NCBI GenBank assembly: GCA_000488855.1
Contig: KI535270.1
Location: 21,258 to 85,257, forward strand
Length of the DNA: 64,000 nucleotides
Direction of reading: 5' to 3'
Source of the DNA: Eubacterium brachy ATCC 33089
GTDB lineage: Bacteria; Bacillota; Clostridia; Peptostreptococcales; Anaerovoracaceae
Shown: one piece after another, positions 49,290 through 58,402 of the stretch
Numbering within the stretch: the first letter of the stretch is position 1
How the letters are laid out: each line of letters opens with the position of its first letter
Notes under the pieces: model-generated
Told to the model about the DNA's origin: nothing
The model's input: only the letters and a program-made list of their open reading frames with translations
Database searches by the model: none
Position numbers and translations under genes: made by a program

Positions 49290-49438
49290 AACTCATCAGT
49301 AAATTTTTTTATTCTAACTTATATGTATTTTACGGATAATCTTCCAATTTGCTTAAAATTATTTCATACCTTTTAGCATTTAACTTTTTCTCGCCCTTCA
49401 AAACTCCCTTTAACTGTAATATGCCTTAACCTTGCTTC

Positions 49439-50593
49439 TCATAATTGACTATTATCATTTTTCAACGCCTTTTTGTCACAGATTAACTTAAACGCTTCCA
49501 CATAGACAGTCATCGATGCGACATTTAAAAACATCAGTGAATTCAATACCAATCTGCTATCTGTTCTCATCATCAAAGTTATAACTACTAACACTCCCAG
49601 CAACATGAAATATCCCAGTCCGATTCCTATGTGCATTTTGTATTTATCTTTGTTATAACTTGCAATTCCCATCAATGAAACATAAAAAATCCCCAGACCT
49701 AATAATCTGAAATGTACTAAAAATCGCAAATCCACCTGTTCTATCGGAAAGCTGAAGCATACTGTTATCGTGCTCAACCCTACAAACATACCTATATGGC
49801 TGTATCTCAGCAGGAATCCTCTGGTTTTCTGTCTTTCATCCACTATCTCTTCTATAACCAACCAATATGTGTAAAAAAGTGAGCCCACAGTTGCGAAAAT
49901 AACCATTTCCGTCAATCCGAATCTGTCGTTTTTAAAAGTTCCTGCTACAGTTACAATCATCTCTCCAAAAATTATTATGGTGATGAGACTTACCCTCTCA
50001 ACTAAGTGCGGAAAATTTATTGGATTTTCATGCATTGATTCTCTCGATTTAATTACCGCCGGCAGTACCATAGCAGAAAGATATGCAATTGATGTTATCC
50101 ACGCTCCTATGTTGTATCCAACTCCGAGAGCTATTGACAATCCACCAACTTCTAACACCAAAATGGCCATCTGAACCTTTATATCTTTTACGATCATGGA
50201 TACTTCTTTAAATTTTTTAGCTTTGGTGCCGTACTGCAACATCACCACTATTGTCATCGCTATTGCTGTAACATTAAATGGAACAAAAGTTTCTATCCAT
50301 TCCGTAGTTATGTTATTCGTAATGTATATTACTCCCAGCATATGCAACAACAGTCCGATTCTATCCCCTCTGGTGTCTTCGCCATACTTGTTTATATATA
50401 CCGTCTCTCCGAACCACATGAGCATTAAAATTGCACACACTATGATAAATTTCACATATGATTCTACACCGACTACACCATTGTGCAAGTGATGTATTAT
50501 AGCTGTTGCCTTCGCTACTGCCAGCACGTACACCAAATCGTAAAACAATTCCAACATGGTTACTTTCTTGGCATAACTAACTATTTTTTCCAC
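49439..50593 (-). CDS. LtrA-like (low temperature requirement A) membrane protein
   Basis: This 384-residue integral membrane protein belongs to the LtrA family, whose biochemical role is unknown. The family signature ELFYDLVYVLAVAKAT lies near residue 15, and FGEMIVTVAGTFKN near 210 is the second conserved acidic site. About ten hydrophobic helices span the rest. The start is a GTG at 50593 with GAGGCGG upstream. It is followed within about 150 nt by the end of the tRNA-Arg unit and preceded by a Cof-type phosphatase gene, with no clear functional link. Confidence 0.85.
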   Translation of the reverse strand: MEKIVSYAKKVTMLELFYDLVYVLAVAKATAIIHHLHNGVVGVESYVKFIIVCAILMLMWFGETVYINKYGEDTRGDRIGLLLHMLGVIYITNNITTEWIETFVPFNVTAIAMTIVVMLQYGTKAKKFKEVSMIVKDIKVQMAILVLEVGGLSIALGVGYNIGAWITSIAYLSAMVLPAVIKSRESMHENPINFPHLVERVSLITIIIFGEMIVTVAGTFKNDRFGLTEMVIFATVGSLFYTYWLVIEEIVDERQKTRGFLLRYSHIGMFVGLSTITVCFSFPIEQVDLRFLVHFRLLGLGIFYVSLMGIASYNKDKYKMHIGIGLGYFMLLGVLVVITLMMRTDSRLVLNSLMFLNVASMTVYVEAFKLICDKKALKNDNSQL

Positions 50594-50684
50594 TATTTAC
50601 CGCCTCTCACCATCAACGAGCTTTATAATTTCACGCATTTGAACGTGTGATAAAGACATGTCCTTATCGCTGCAATTCAAATTT

Positions 50685-51506
50685 TTACAGCACAAACTTT
50701 TCGATGACTTGTGCCACTCCGTCACAATCGTTTCCGGGTGCGATGTAATCTGCTGCACTTTTCAATTCACACAAACCGTTCTCCATTGCAACTCCCATTC
50801 CCGCCATAGAGATCATCTCTAAATCATTCAGTCCGTCACCGAAGCACATTATCTGCCCTTTATCAATTCCCAACTTATCTGCCACAAACAATATTCCTGC
50901 TGCCTTGCTGGTATTTTCCCCACCTATTTCTAAATTCTCCGGAAGCGATGATGTTACGCTGATGTTTTTCAGCTTTTTCAGTTCATTACGCATTTTATGC
51001 TTTTCATCGTCCGTTTCAAAAAATATATTTATATTTTCTATATTTTTCAAGTTATCTCTGAACAAATTGAAGATATTATCTACGGGAGTCCTCGTTTTTA
51101 AAACGTATTCTCTAGTTCTATATGACACCAATCCTCTTTTGATATCTTCGAAATCCGCCTTTTCTATATAGCCTCTTCCATCTACAAACACTTCGATCAT
51201 ATGCTTCTTTTTCCTTAAAAACTCATAGACTTCCGTTGCTCCATCTAAATCGATATGACTTCTGAATATACTTTCTTTCGTCCTATAATCTCTCACTTCT
51301 CCACCGTTGGAATTCACAGTATATTCTATGAAATCAAATTTTCTCAGAAAGTCAGGCAATGCTGAAAAATTTCTACCTGTAGCTATCACTATATGCACAC
51401 CTTTTCTGCTGGCTTCTCGCAAAGCCTTCTGCGTCCTGCAAGAAAGTTGACTACTGCTGTTTAAAGTAGTTCCATCTAAATCCAATCCTATTAGTTTATA
51501 TTTCAT
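50685..51506 (-). CDS. Cof-type HAD-IIB phosphatase
   Basis: This is a cytoplasmic haloacid dehalogenase-type phosphatase of the Cof subfamily, usually active on sugar phosphates or flavin precursors. The 273-residue protein has motif I LIGLDLDGTTLN at the start, motif II VIATGRN near residue 43, a lysine in SKAAGI near 198 and motif IV CFGDGLNDLEMI near 218, with the IIB-type cap between. The substrate cannot be told from sequence. I take the ATG at 51506; an in-frame GTG 6 nt upstream is an alternative. Confidence 0.88.
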   Translation of the reverse strand: MKYKLIGLDLDGTTLNSSSQLSCRTQKALREASRKGVHIVIATGRNFSALPDFLRKFDFIEYTVNSNGGEVRDYRTKESIFRSHIDLDGATEVYEFLRKKKHMIEVFVDGRGYIEKADFEDIKRGLVSYRTREYVLKTRTPVDNIFNLFRDNLKNIENINIFFETDDEKHKMRNELKKLKNISVTSSLPENLEIGGENTSKAAGILFVADKLGIDKGQIMCFGDGLNDLEMISMAGMGVAMENGLCELKSAADYIAPGNDCDGVAQVIEKFVL

Positions 51507-51804
51507 TTCCACTTAAATCCATTATAAATTATTATTTATACCACTCTTTTAAATTCCGATTCATTCTCGTTTAAATTGCTGTTATACACTTCTATGATAT
51601 AACTCTTTGCCCATTGCATACCAATTCTGCAATAGTATTATCTACCTTTGCTACAGGTTATATTACTGCTCGGAGATATTCTCCAATTGAATAATTTTTT
51701 ATATTTCACACTTAATTACCAAATTTCTCAATTCTCCTATCATTCCATTTCGCTATGCCTACGCATATATCTGATAGAAGTTAACATATTCAAGTCAATT
51801 GCTC

Positions 51805-52428
51805 TTATTTATCAACAGCCATATTCAATGCAACCTTAAATTCTTCGTTGTTTTTTATAACGTACTCAATTGTTGCCTCATCTCCATGCCCCGGATATAT
51901 GACCATATCTCCCGGCAATTTAGCAATGAATTCTTGACAGCTTCTCGCCATCTCCTTATCGCTTCCGTCTTCCAAATTGGTAATTCCTATCTCATCTTTG
52001 AAAACTGTATCTCCTGAAAATGCGATATTTGCAGATTTGTTTATGAGAAAAATTCCACCTTTCGTGTGTCCCGGTGTATTTACGACTGTCAACACATCTC
52101 CGTCCAATTCAAATTCCCTGTCATCTCCAAATCCTTCCACCAACTGACTCTTATCATGGAAAAACTTCTTTAACATAGCTTCATCCTGATTGTGCACAAA
52201 CATTTTAATATGAAACTTATCGGCTAATTTATATGCTTCCGAAACGTGATCGTAGTGATGATGCGTGAATATAATTCCCGATGGTTTCAGCTTGTGCTCT
52301 TGCACAAAGTCAACGTATTCGTCCGTTTTGTAACCACAATCTATAAAGTAACAACTTCCTTCATCTTCCTTATATATCACATATCCGTTCGTATCCAATG
52401 ATCCGCCTATAAATCTCTTTACTTTCAT
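51805..52428 (-). CDS. metallo-beta-lactamase-fold hydrolase (glyoxalase II-like)
   Basis: The 207-residue protein has the zinc motif THHHYDHV near residue 55, NTPGHTKGG near 127, SGDTVF near 150 and YPGHGDEATIEYV near 182, the pattern of the small glyoxalase II-related hydrolases. The substrate is unknown; thioesters are usual for this group. The ATG at 52428 has CGGAGG 5 nt upstream, so the frame-open start 39 nt earlier is not used. It is transcribed away from trkA. Confidence 0.88.
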   Translation of the reverse strand: MKVKRFIGGSLDTNGYVIYKEDEGSCYFIDCGYKTDEYVDFVQEHKLKPSGIIFTHHHYDHVSEAYKLADKFHIKMFVHNQDEAMLKKFFHDKSQLVEGFGDDREFELDGDVLTVVNTPGHTKGGIFLINKSANIAFSGDTVFKDEIGITNLEDGSDKEMARSCQEFIAKLPGDMVIYPGHGDEATIEYVIKNNEEFKVALNMAVDK

Positions 52429-52743
52429 ATTACCTCCGTTTCGACTCTCCAATTGAATCTCATACAATTCAACTTATCCAACATATTTTCACAAATTCTT
52501 TCACACTTTTATCATCTTTGTGTGTCTCTTTTTTAATTGTAACTTTATATCTCTGATTTAAATATTATATCATAGCATTTTATCAATCAAAACCTCTGTT
52601 TTTAATCTTATGTTATTCAGTTGTACGATTAAATCTCCTGTTTAATTGTCATCTACAGGTTGCTCTGAAATAATAAAAAATCTGTCTCCATTTTATTCTA
52701 AGATGAAAATTGACACCGCACATTGAATAAATTGAAATAATTG

Positions 52744-52771
52744 TTGTATTTTATGGGAATAGTGGTAAAAT
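52744..52771 (+). promoter_or_regulatory. candidate promoter of the trk operon
   Basis: TTGTAT (52744-52749) and TAAAAT (52766-52771) are 16 bp apart, giving a leader of about 110 nt to trkA. I see no riboswitch fold in the leader by eye. The rest of the 460-bp divergent gap is AT-rich without clear genes. Confidence 0.45.
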
Positions 52772-52889
52772 TGGTTATGTAAATATTTTAGTTTATGTTT
52801 CAATCTGTTTTAAGACACATTCTTTTTTATCTCCTAGAATCGTGAAAAGCAGAAAATTAAATAAAATTCAGAAAGTAAGGGAAACGAAT

Positions 52890-54230
52890 ATGAACATTGC
52901 TATAATAGGGGCCGGAAAACTTGGTAAAAAATTGGCATATGCCTTATTGAACGGAAATCATTCCGTTACCATTGTCGACAAAAATGAAAAAGCTCTTCAG
53001 AAGCTGGCATTAGAGTTGGATATTATGACTGTAGTCGCAAATGCAAAAGATGTTTCATTCTTAAAGGAATTAAACATAAAAAGTTATGACTACTTAATTG
53101 CTCTAACAGGTAATGATGAATTGAATATTTTAATCTCTTCATTTGCAAAAAAACTGGGATGTCATTTTGTAATAGCCAGAATCAGGGATCCTGAGTATAT
53201 GTCCCAATTTGATTTCATAAAAAACAATATGGATATAAACCATCTCGTGAATCCAGATTTGGCAATTACCAATGAGATATATAAACATCTCGTAGAAAAA
53301 TATACTTTAACCAACGGTATTTTTACGACAGGCAAAGTCGCTCTCATAGAATTTAAGGCTAAAAATATGCCTGTGCTGTTGGGAGTTCCATTGAACAATG
53401 TGAATCGCATATTGAAAAACATGCTGGTCGTCGCCATCTCTCGCAATGGAAAGGTAATCGTTCCGCAAGGTGATGACGAAATCTGTCCCAATGATGCCCT
53501 TTATGTCATAGGTGAACGTGATCCTATAACGCAGTTGAACTCCAAGGTTCATGAAGTTGGTACATATACCAACCTAAAAAAAGTTATGGTTATCGGAGGG
53601 GGCAAAACCGGTCTATATCTCAGTAAAAAACTCTCCGAATTTGGAGTTTCCGTAAAAGTCATAGAGAGAAATATGGACAGATGCAGATACCTTGCTGAAA
53701 AATTAGAAGATGTCATGATTTTAAACGGAGATGGCACTGACAAACAGCTTTTGGAAGAAGAGAGCATTGCCGATATGGACGGTTTTGTAACAGCCACAGG
53801 TTACGATGAAGATAATTTGCTCTTGGCTCTTATGGCAAAGGAATATAACATTGCGGAAGTCGTTGCTAAAGTAAGTCGCGGTATATATACCGAACTCGTT
53901 TCCAATTTAGGTGTTGACATGGCCATAAATCCTGTGGATATCGTTACCAGCAACTTGGCAAAACTAATTCAAGGAAAAGAGAAGATCATTTCAAATCAAC
54001 TGATTCAAGGACAAGCTGAAATAACTGAGATAATCGCAAGTAAAAATATGAAAATTGTCGGAACTCCTATTAAGGAAATCGGAATTCCGACGGGTGTTTT
54101 AATCGGTGCTATCCACAGGGATGGCGGCGTCATAATTCCAGATGGAAACACCATCATAAAAGAAGGCGATAAGGTCCTTATCTTTTCCCTTCTGACTTCC
54201 ATGGCGGAAATGGCAAAATACACAAGGTAA
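52890..54230 (+). CDS. trkA: Trk potassium uptake regulatory subunit TrkA
   Basis: TrkA is the cytoplasmic NAD(H)/ATP-binding gate of the Trk potassium channel. The 446-residue protein is the duplicated form: two RCK-N Rossmann domains (IIGAGKLGKKLAYALLNG at residue 4 and VIGGGKTGLYLSKKLSEFG near 232), each followed by an RCK-C domain (LLGVPLNNVNRILKN; IVGTPIKEIGIPTGVLIGAI). I use the ATG at 52890; the frame is open 48 nt further up to a GTG, but the family start is at MNIAIIGAGKLG. It is followed 24 nt later by trkH. Confidence 0.95.
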   Translation: MNIAIIGAGKLGKKLAYALLNGNHSVTIVDKNEKALQKLALELDIMTVVANAKDVSFLKELNIKSYDYLIALTGNDELNILISSFAKKLGCHFVIARIRDPEYMSQFDFIKNNMDINHLVNPDLAITNEIYKHLVEKYTLTNGIFTTGKVALIEFKAKNMPVLLGVPLNNVNRILKNMLVVAISRNGKVIVPQGDDEICPNDALYVIGERDPITQLNSKVHEVGTYTNLKKVMVIGGGKTGLYLSKKLSEFGVSVKVIERNMDRCRYLAEKLEDVMILNGDGTDKQLLEEESIADMDGFVTATGYDEDNLLLALMAKEYNIAEVVAKVSRGIYTELVSNLGVDMAINPVDIVTSNLAKLIQGKEKIISNQLIQGQAEITEIIASKNMKIVGTPIKEIGIPTGVLIGAIHRDGGVIIPDGNTIIKEGDKVLIFSLLTSMAEMAKYTR

Positions 54231-54254
54231 GCAGACATTATATGAGGGTTCTAC

Positions 54255-55718
54255 ATGGATATAAACTATAAAGTTTCTTTTAAAATTTTCGGTTCGATCT
54301 TATGTGTGCTCAGCGCATCTATGCTGTTGCCATTGATCGTAGGACTGATATATAAAGACTATGCGAGTTCTCTCGCTTTTGCCTATACATTGGTGCCATC
54401 ATCTATACTTGGCTTGCTTTTGATAAAACTTACTTCCGTCAAAAGCAATAAACTAAAAATGCGAGATGGTGCTTTTATTGTGTCCGTTTCTTGGATATTG
54501 TGCGGCCTCATAGGGGCTATTCCTTTTGTTATAACAGGTAGCATACCCAACTTCATCAGCGCTTTCTTTGAAACCTGTTCCGGATTCAGTACTACGGGAG
54601 CCACAGTTATACCTGATGTGGAAATCATTCCTAAAGCCGTTTTATTTTGGCGTTCATTCACCCATTGGCTGGGTGGTATGGGTATTTTGGTATTTACCAT
54701 AGCCTTGCTTCCTGCAATAGGTGTAGACGGACAGCAGGTGGCAGCTGCAGAAGTACCCGGTTTGAGCCTATCTAAAATCGTGCCTAAACTCTCAGATACA
54801 GCAAGATATCTGTATCTTCTCTACACTGCATTGACTCTGGTTGAAACGGGTTTACTCATGTTTGGTGGAATGACTTTTTTTGATGCCATATGTCACTCTT
54901 TTTCAACCTTAGGGACCGGTGGTTTTGGAAATTACAATGATAGTATAGCTCATTTTAACAGTCTGTACATAGATATCATCATAACCTTATTTATGATGAT
55001 CGCAGGTATGAACTTCAACTTGTTTTTCATTGCATATCGGAATGGAATTTCCACTTTTTTCAAAGACGCTGAATGGAGATTTTATATTTTAATAATCGGC
55101 TTTACATCTATTTTAATGTCAATCATACTATATGTCAGCGGAACTTATAATTCCATTATTTCATCTATAAGATATGTGCTTTTTCAGAATGTATCAATAC
55201 TTACCACTACAGGTTTTTCGACGGCTGACTACATGCTGTGGCCTGTCTTCTGTCAGGTATTGTTGTTCATCTTGTTTTTTATAGGAGGGTCTTCGTCTTC
55301 CACAAGTGGTGGACCGAAGGTTATCAGAATATTAGTAATCTTGAAGATGATAAAGAAGTCTATAATGGTCAGGCTTCATCCCACCGTAATCGCTCAAATA
55401 CGCGTCAACAATCAGATATTATCAGGAGAGATTTTATCCAATATCGCAAACTTCTTCTTCGCCTTCTTGGGTCTCGGTATGTTCGGCGCATTTATCGTCT
55501 CCTTTGACGGATATGATTTTATAACTTCCTTGAGTGCATCGTTTTCCTGCTTGAGCAATGTTGGTCCCGGATTGAATGCCATAGGTCCATCTTCCAATTG
55601 CAGTATTTTTTCACATACCTCACACCTTACATTATCGATTCTCATGATTGCCGGAAGACTTGAAATATTTACATTGCTCATGCTTTTAAGAAAGAAATTC
55701 TGGAAACCGTTTAGATAG
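54255..55718 (+). CDS. trkH: Trk potassium channel subunit TrkH, canonical filter
   Basis: TrkH forms the membrane pore that works with TrkA. The 487-residue protein has four M1-P-M2 repeats. The selectivity-filter glycine is present in each pore loop: GFSTTGATV (Gly115), FSTLGTGGFG (Gly220), LTTTGFSTAD near 315 and SNVGPGLNAIG near 435. The gate-region segment GGSSSSTSGGPKVIR follows the third pore. About ten to twelve hydrophobic helices are visible. It lies between trkA and a second trkH, all in one operon. Confidence 0.95.
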   Translation: MDINYKVSFKIFGSILCVLSASMLLPLIVGLIYKDYASSLAFAYTLVPSSILGLLLIKLTSVKSNKLKMRDGAFIVSVSWILCGLIGAIPFVITGSIPNFISAFFETCSGFSTTGATVIPDVEIIPKAVLFWRSFTHWLGGMGILVFTIALLPAIGVDGQQVAAAEVPGLSLSKIVPKLSDTARYLYLLYTALTLVETGLLMFGGMTFFDAICHSFSTLGTGGFGNYNDSIAHFNSLYIDIIITLFMMIAGMNFNLFFIAYRNGISTFFKDAEWRFYILIIGFTSILMSIILYVSGTYNSIISSIRYVLFQNVSILTTTGFSTADYMLWPVFCQVLLFILFFIGGSSSSTSGGPKVIRILVILKMIKKSIMVRLHPTVIAQIRVNNQILSGEILSNIANFFFAFLGLGMFGAFIVSFDGYDFITSLSASFSCLSNVGPGLNAIGPSSNCSIFSHTSHLTLSILMIAGRLEIFTLLMLLRKKFWKPFR

Positions 55719-55765
55719 GTATATATCTGATCAGACTTTATAATTACAGGAGATTTATTAAACTT

Positions 55766-57241
55766 ATGGAAATCAACAAAAGAAAACTGATTCATGTCTT
55801 ATCAATTACTTTAATAATCGTAGGACTTTCTATGATTCCATCTTTAATATGTTCATTTATCAACAACAATCAGCAGCAAGTAAAGAGTTTTTTATTGCCT
55901 ATGTTCGTGTGTTTATCCATAGGGGGTATCCTTTTAAGACTTTTTGAAAAATCTACAAAACCTCTCAAAATACGCGACTGCTATATCATGGTTTTTTCCA
56001 TAATAGTCACCGCCTGTGTGGCGGGTGCCTTCCCTTATTATATGAGCATAAAAAATGCCACTTTTATACAGTCTATATTCGAATCGACAGCAGGATTTAC
56101 AACGACAAGCGCCACAGTTTTTTATGAACCCAGCATGGCTCCCAGCCTAATTCTCTGGAAGGGAATTGAGCATTGGGTAGGTGGTATTGCCATTTTAGTT
56201 TTCATCTTGTCGATTTTGCCTATGCTTGGCATCGGCGATCAGCAAATTGCCACGGCAGAAGCCCATGGCACTATGCTGAATAAAATCGCTCCCAGATCGT
56301 TTCAAATTATAAAATACATATTTATAATTTACTCGGGAATAACTCTGATTTCTTTTATATATTTTGCCTTAGTCAAAACAGGTCTTTTTGATGCATTGAT
56401 TTTAGCACTATCCACCAGCAGCACCGCCGGTATTTTACTCCACCCCGAAGGAATCTCGTACTATAACAGCTTCCTCGTAGAGCTGGGAGTATCTGTGCTT
56501 TCAATTTTTTCCGGACTAAGTTTTGTCGTTTACATTCATTTATATAAAAGGAATTTTTCGGAACTGAAAAGAAATATGGAATTTAGAGCATTTCTGCTGA
56601 TAATCGCAATTTCGTCTACATTTATTGGAATTTCTCTTTTCAGACACGGTCATGGCGGATTTTTGAGATCTATTGCCGACGGATTCTTTCAAGTTTCCTC
56701 TTTTGCTACAACATCCGGATTTGCTCTGCAAAACTATGCCTTGTGGCCGAGCACCTGCGTCTTCGTTCTAATTGCTGTAATGCTTATAGGCGGTTGCTCT
56801 GCTTCGACCACAGGTTCGTTCAAGGTAATTCGATTTTTAATTGTTTTAAAACTCATCGGAAAAGGTTTTGCCAAAAGAATTCATCCCAGATCTGTCCACA
56901 GCGTCAAAATAGGCAACAGCCCTATCAATTCCAGCATGGTAATCTCCGTAACCACGTTTACTATGGTTTATTTCATGACCATACTTATAAGCACTCTGAT
57001 TATAAGCATACAAAACTTGGATATAGAATCTTCTCTAGGTGCCACGATTGGAGCTATTTCCAACAGCGGTATCAGTTTCGGTGTTGTGGGTATGAGCGGT
57101 AATTACAACGTTTTCCATCCTCTGCTACAACTGTTCATCTCATTTTTGATGATTGTAGGCAGAGTTGGCTTAGTTACTATATCTATAATATTCATACCTT
57201 CTTTTTGGAGACCTCACAGAATGATGAGAATAAAAATATAG
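55766..57241 (+). CDS. second TrkH-family subunit with altered selectivity filter
   Basis: This 491-residue paralogue aligns with the upstream TrkH almost without gaps. Two of four filter glycines are serine: GFTTTSATV (Ser115 for Gly115) and LSTSSTAGI (Ser219 for Gly220). The third (ATTSGFAL) and fourth (SNSGISFG) pores keep glycine. GGCSASTTGSFKVIR after the third pore is intact, and helices and length are normal, so it is not decayed. In plant HKT transporters serine at the first-pore glycine favours sodium, so altered ion selectivity is likely. A hetero-oligomer with the first TrkH is another option. GGAG lies 13 nt before the ATG. Confidence 0.9.
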   Translation: MEINKRKLIHVLSITLIIVGLSMIPSLICSFINNNQQQVKSFLLPMFVCLSIGGILLRLFEKSTKPLKIRDCYIMVFSIIVTACVAGAFPYYMSIKNATFIQSIFESTAGFTTTSATVFYEPSMAPSLILWKGIEHWVGGIAILVFILSILPMLGIGDQQIATAEAHGTMLNKIAPRSFQIIKYIFIIYSGITLISFIYFALVKTGLFDALILALSTSSTAGILLHPEGISYYNSFLVELGVSVLSIFSGLSFVVYIHLYKRNFSELKRNMEFRAFLLIIAISSTFIGISLFRHGHGGFLRSIADGFFQVSSFATTSGFALQNYALWPSTCVFVLIAVMLIGGCSASTTGSFKVIRFLIVLKLIGKGFAKRIHPRSVHSVKIGNSPINSSMVISVTTFTMVYFMTILISTLIISIQNLDIESSLGATIGAISNSGISFGVVGMSGNYNVFHPLLQLFISFLMIVGRVGLVTISIIFIPSFWRPHRMMRIKI

Positions 57242-57396
57242 ATTTATATAAAAATGACCATTCGGACTATTTTACACATCCGCCTTAATTGATTAAACGA
57301 ACAATATCGATATTTCCGGGATTCAATAAAGATTCACTATGTCTATGGAAACGGATTTATCAAAAGGAATTCTGTGTGTTCCCATAACTTCACCTA

Positions 57397-58320
57397 TCAA
57401 TTCTCTTCTTCAATATTTTTAAATCCCTTTCCGTTTGCCCATACGGCCTCCGTCTTGATAACAGATACGAATGCCGAACTGTCTATTTCTGCAATTTTCC
57501 TCTTTAATAACATACTTTCTCTAGGTGAACAAAATACTCTTATTTTGGTGTGTTGTGTCTTTGTATACTGTCCTACAATTTTTTCCGTACTCGCCCCTCT
57601 TCTCATCTTGATCAAAATATATTCCAATAAATCCTTTGCCTTATCCTTCGTTATTATTTCAACTTGAACCACTTGGTACTCAAAGCCAAAGGTTATTACA
57701 TCTATGGTCTTTGATATTATCGCCTGAGTGATAAGCGCATACAATGCTATATTTCTATTGAATATGAACGCCGAACTTATGATTATAGCACCGTCAATAG
57801 CCGTCATAATCTTACCTTGTGCTACTTGGGGAAGGAGCTTTCTTCTTATTATTTTAGATATACCGTCAGTTCCGCTGAAACAGTATCCTCTGCTGGTTGC
57901 TATACCCGTACAAATTCCTGAAAACACACCGTAAAAAACAGCTGCAAGCAGAACATCCTTTTCTTCCAAAAGTCTCACTTGAAACTTTTCAAATATCCAC
58001 AGTACCGCCGGATACATAACAGCCAGAAGCAATGTTTTTTTAACTTCCCTAAAACCCAAAAATAACCAAATGCACAACGCTATTATCAGTGAAAAAGCAT
58101 AATAAATCAAAGAGAAATTAAATCCTGTCAGGCTTTGTATAAGACGTACTATTCCCGTCAAACCTCCTGACGTCAGCCCATTTGGCAGCAACACCGCCAC
58201 CGTGGCAAATGCACCCATTGAACATGCCAACAACAGAAAAAGACAATCTGCTATCGTTCTTTTAATTTTTATACTTCTTATATTTTTTCTCTCTTTTTTT
58301 GATCTAAATTTATTGCACAT
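57397..58320 (-). CDS. YitT family membrane protein (DUF161/DUF2179)
   Basis: This 307-residue protein has five to six N-terminal helices with the YitT hallmark LLPNGLTSGGLTGIVRL near residue 45 and CFSGTDGISKIIRRK near 150. The C-terminal cytoplasmic DUF2179 domain includes VVQVEIITKDKAKDLLEYI near 220 and RGASTEKIVGQYTKTQ near 242. The substrate is unproven for most of the family. AGGAG lies directly before the ATG. It converges on the trk operon; no clear terminator is seen in the 155-bp gap. Confidence 0.9.
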   Translation of the reverse strand: MCNKFRSKKERKNIRSIKIKRTIADCLFLLLACSMGAFATVAVLLPNGLTSGGLTGIVRLIQSLTGFNFSLIYYAFSLIIALCIWLFLGFREVKKTLLLAVMYPAVLWIFEKFQVRLLEEKDVLLAAVFYGVFSGICTGIATSRGYCFSGTDGISKIIRRKLLPQVAQGKIMTAIDGAIIISSAFIFNRNIALYALITQAIISKTIDVITFGFEYQVVQVEIITKDKAKDLLEYILIKMRRGASTEKIVGQYTKTQHTKIRVFCSPRESMLLKRKIAEIDSSAFVSVIKTEAVWANGKGFKNIEEEN

Positions 58321-58402
58321 ATCTCCTAAAATCCTCTAATTTACACATAAGATAAACTGTTTTTTACATGCTGTTTCATATTCAAAAATTTCTTTAATAT
58401 TT

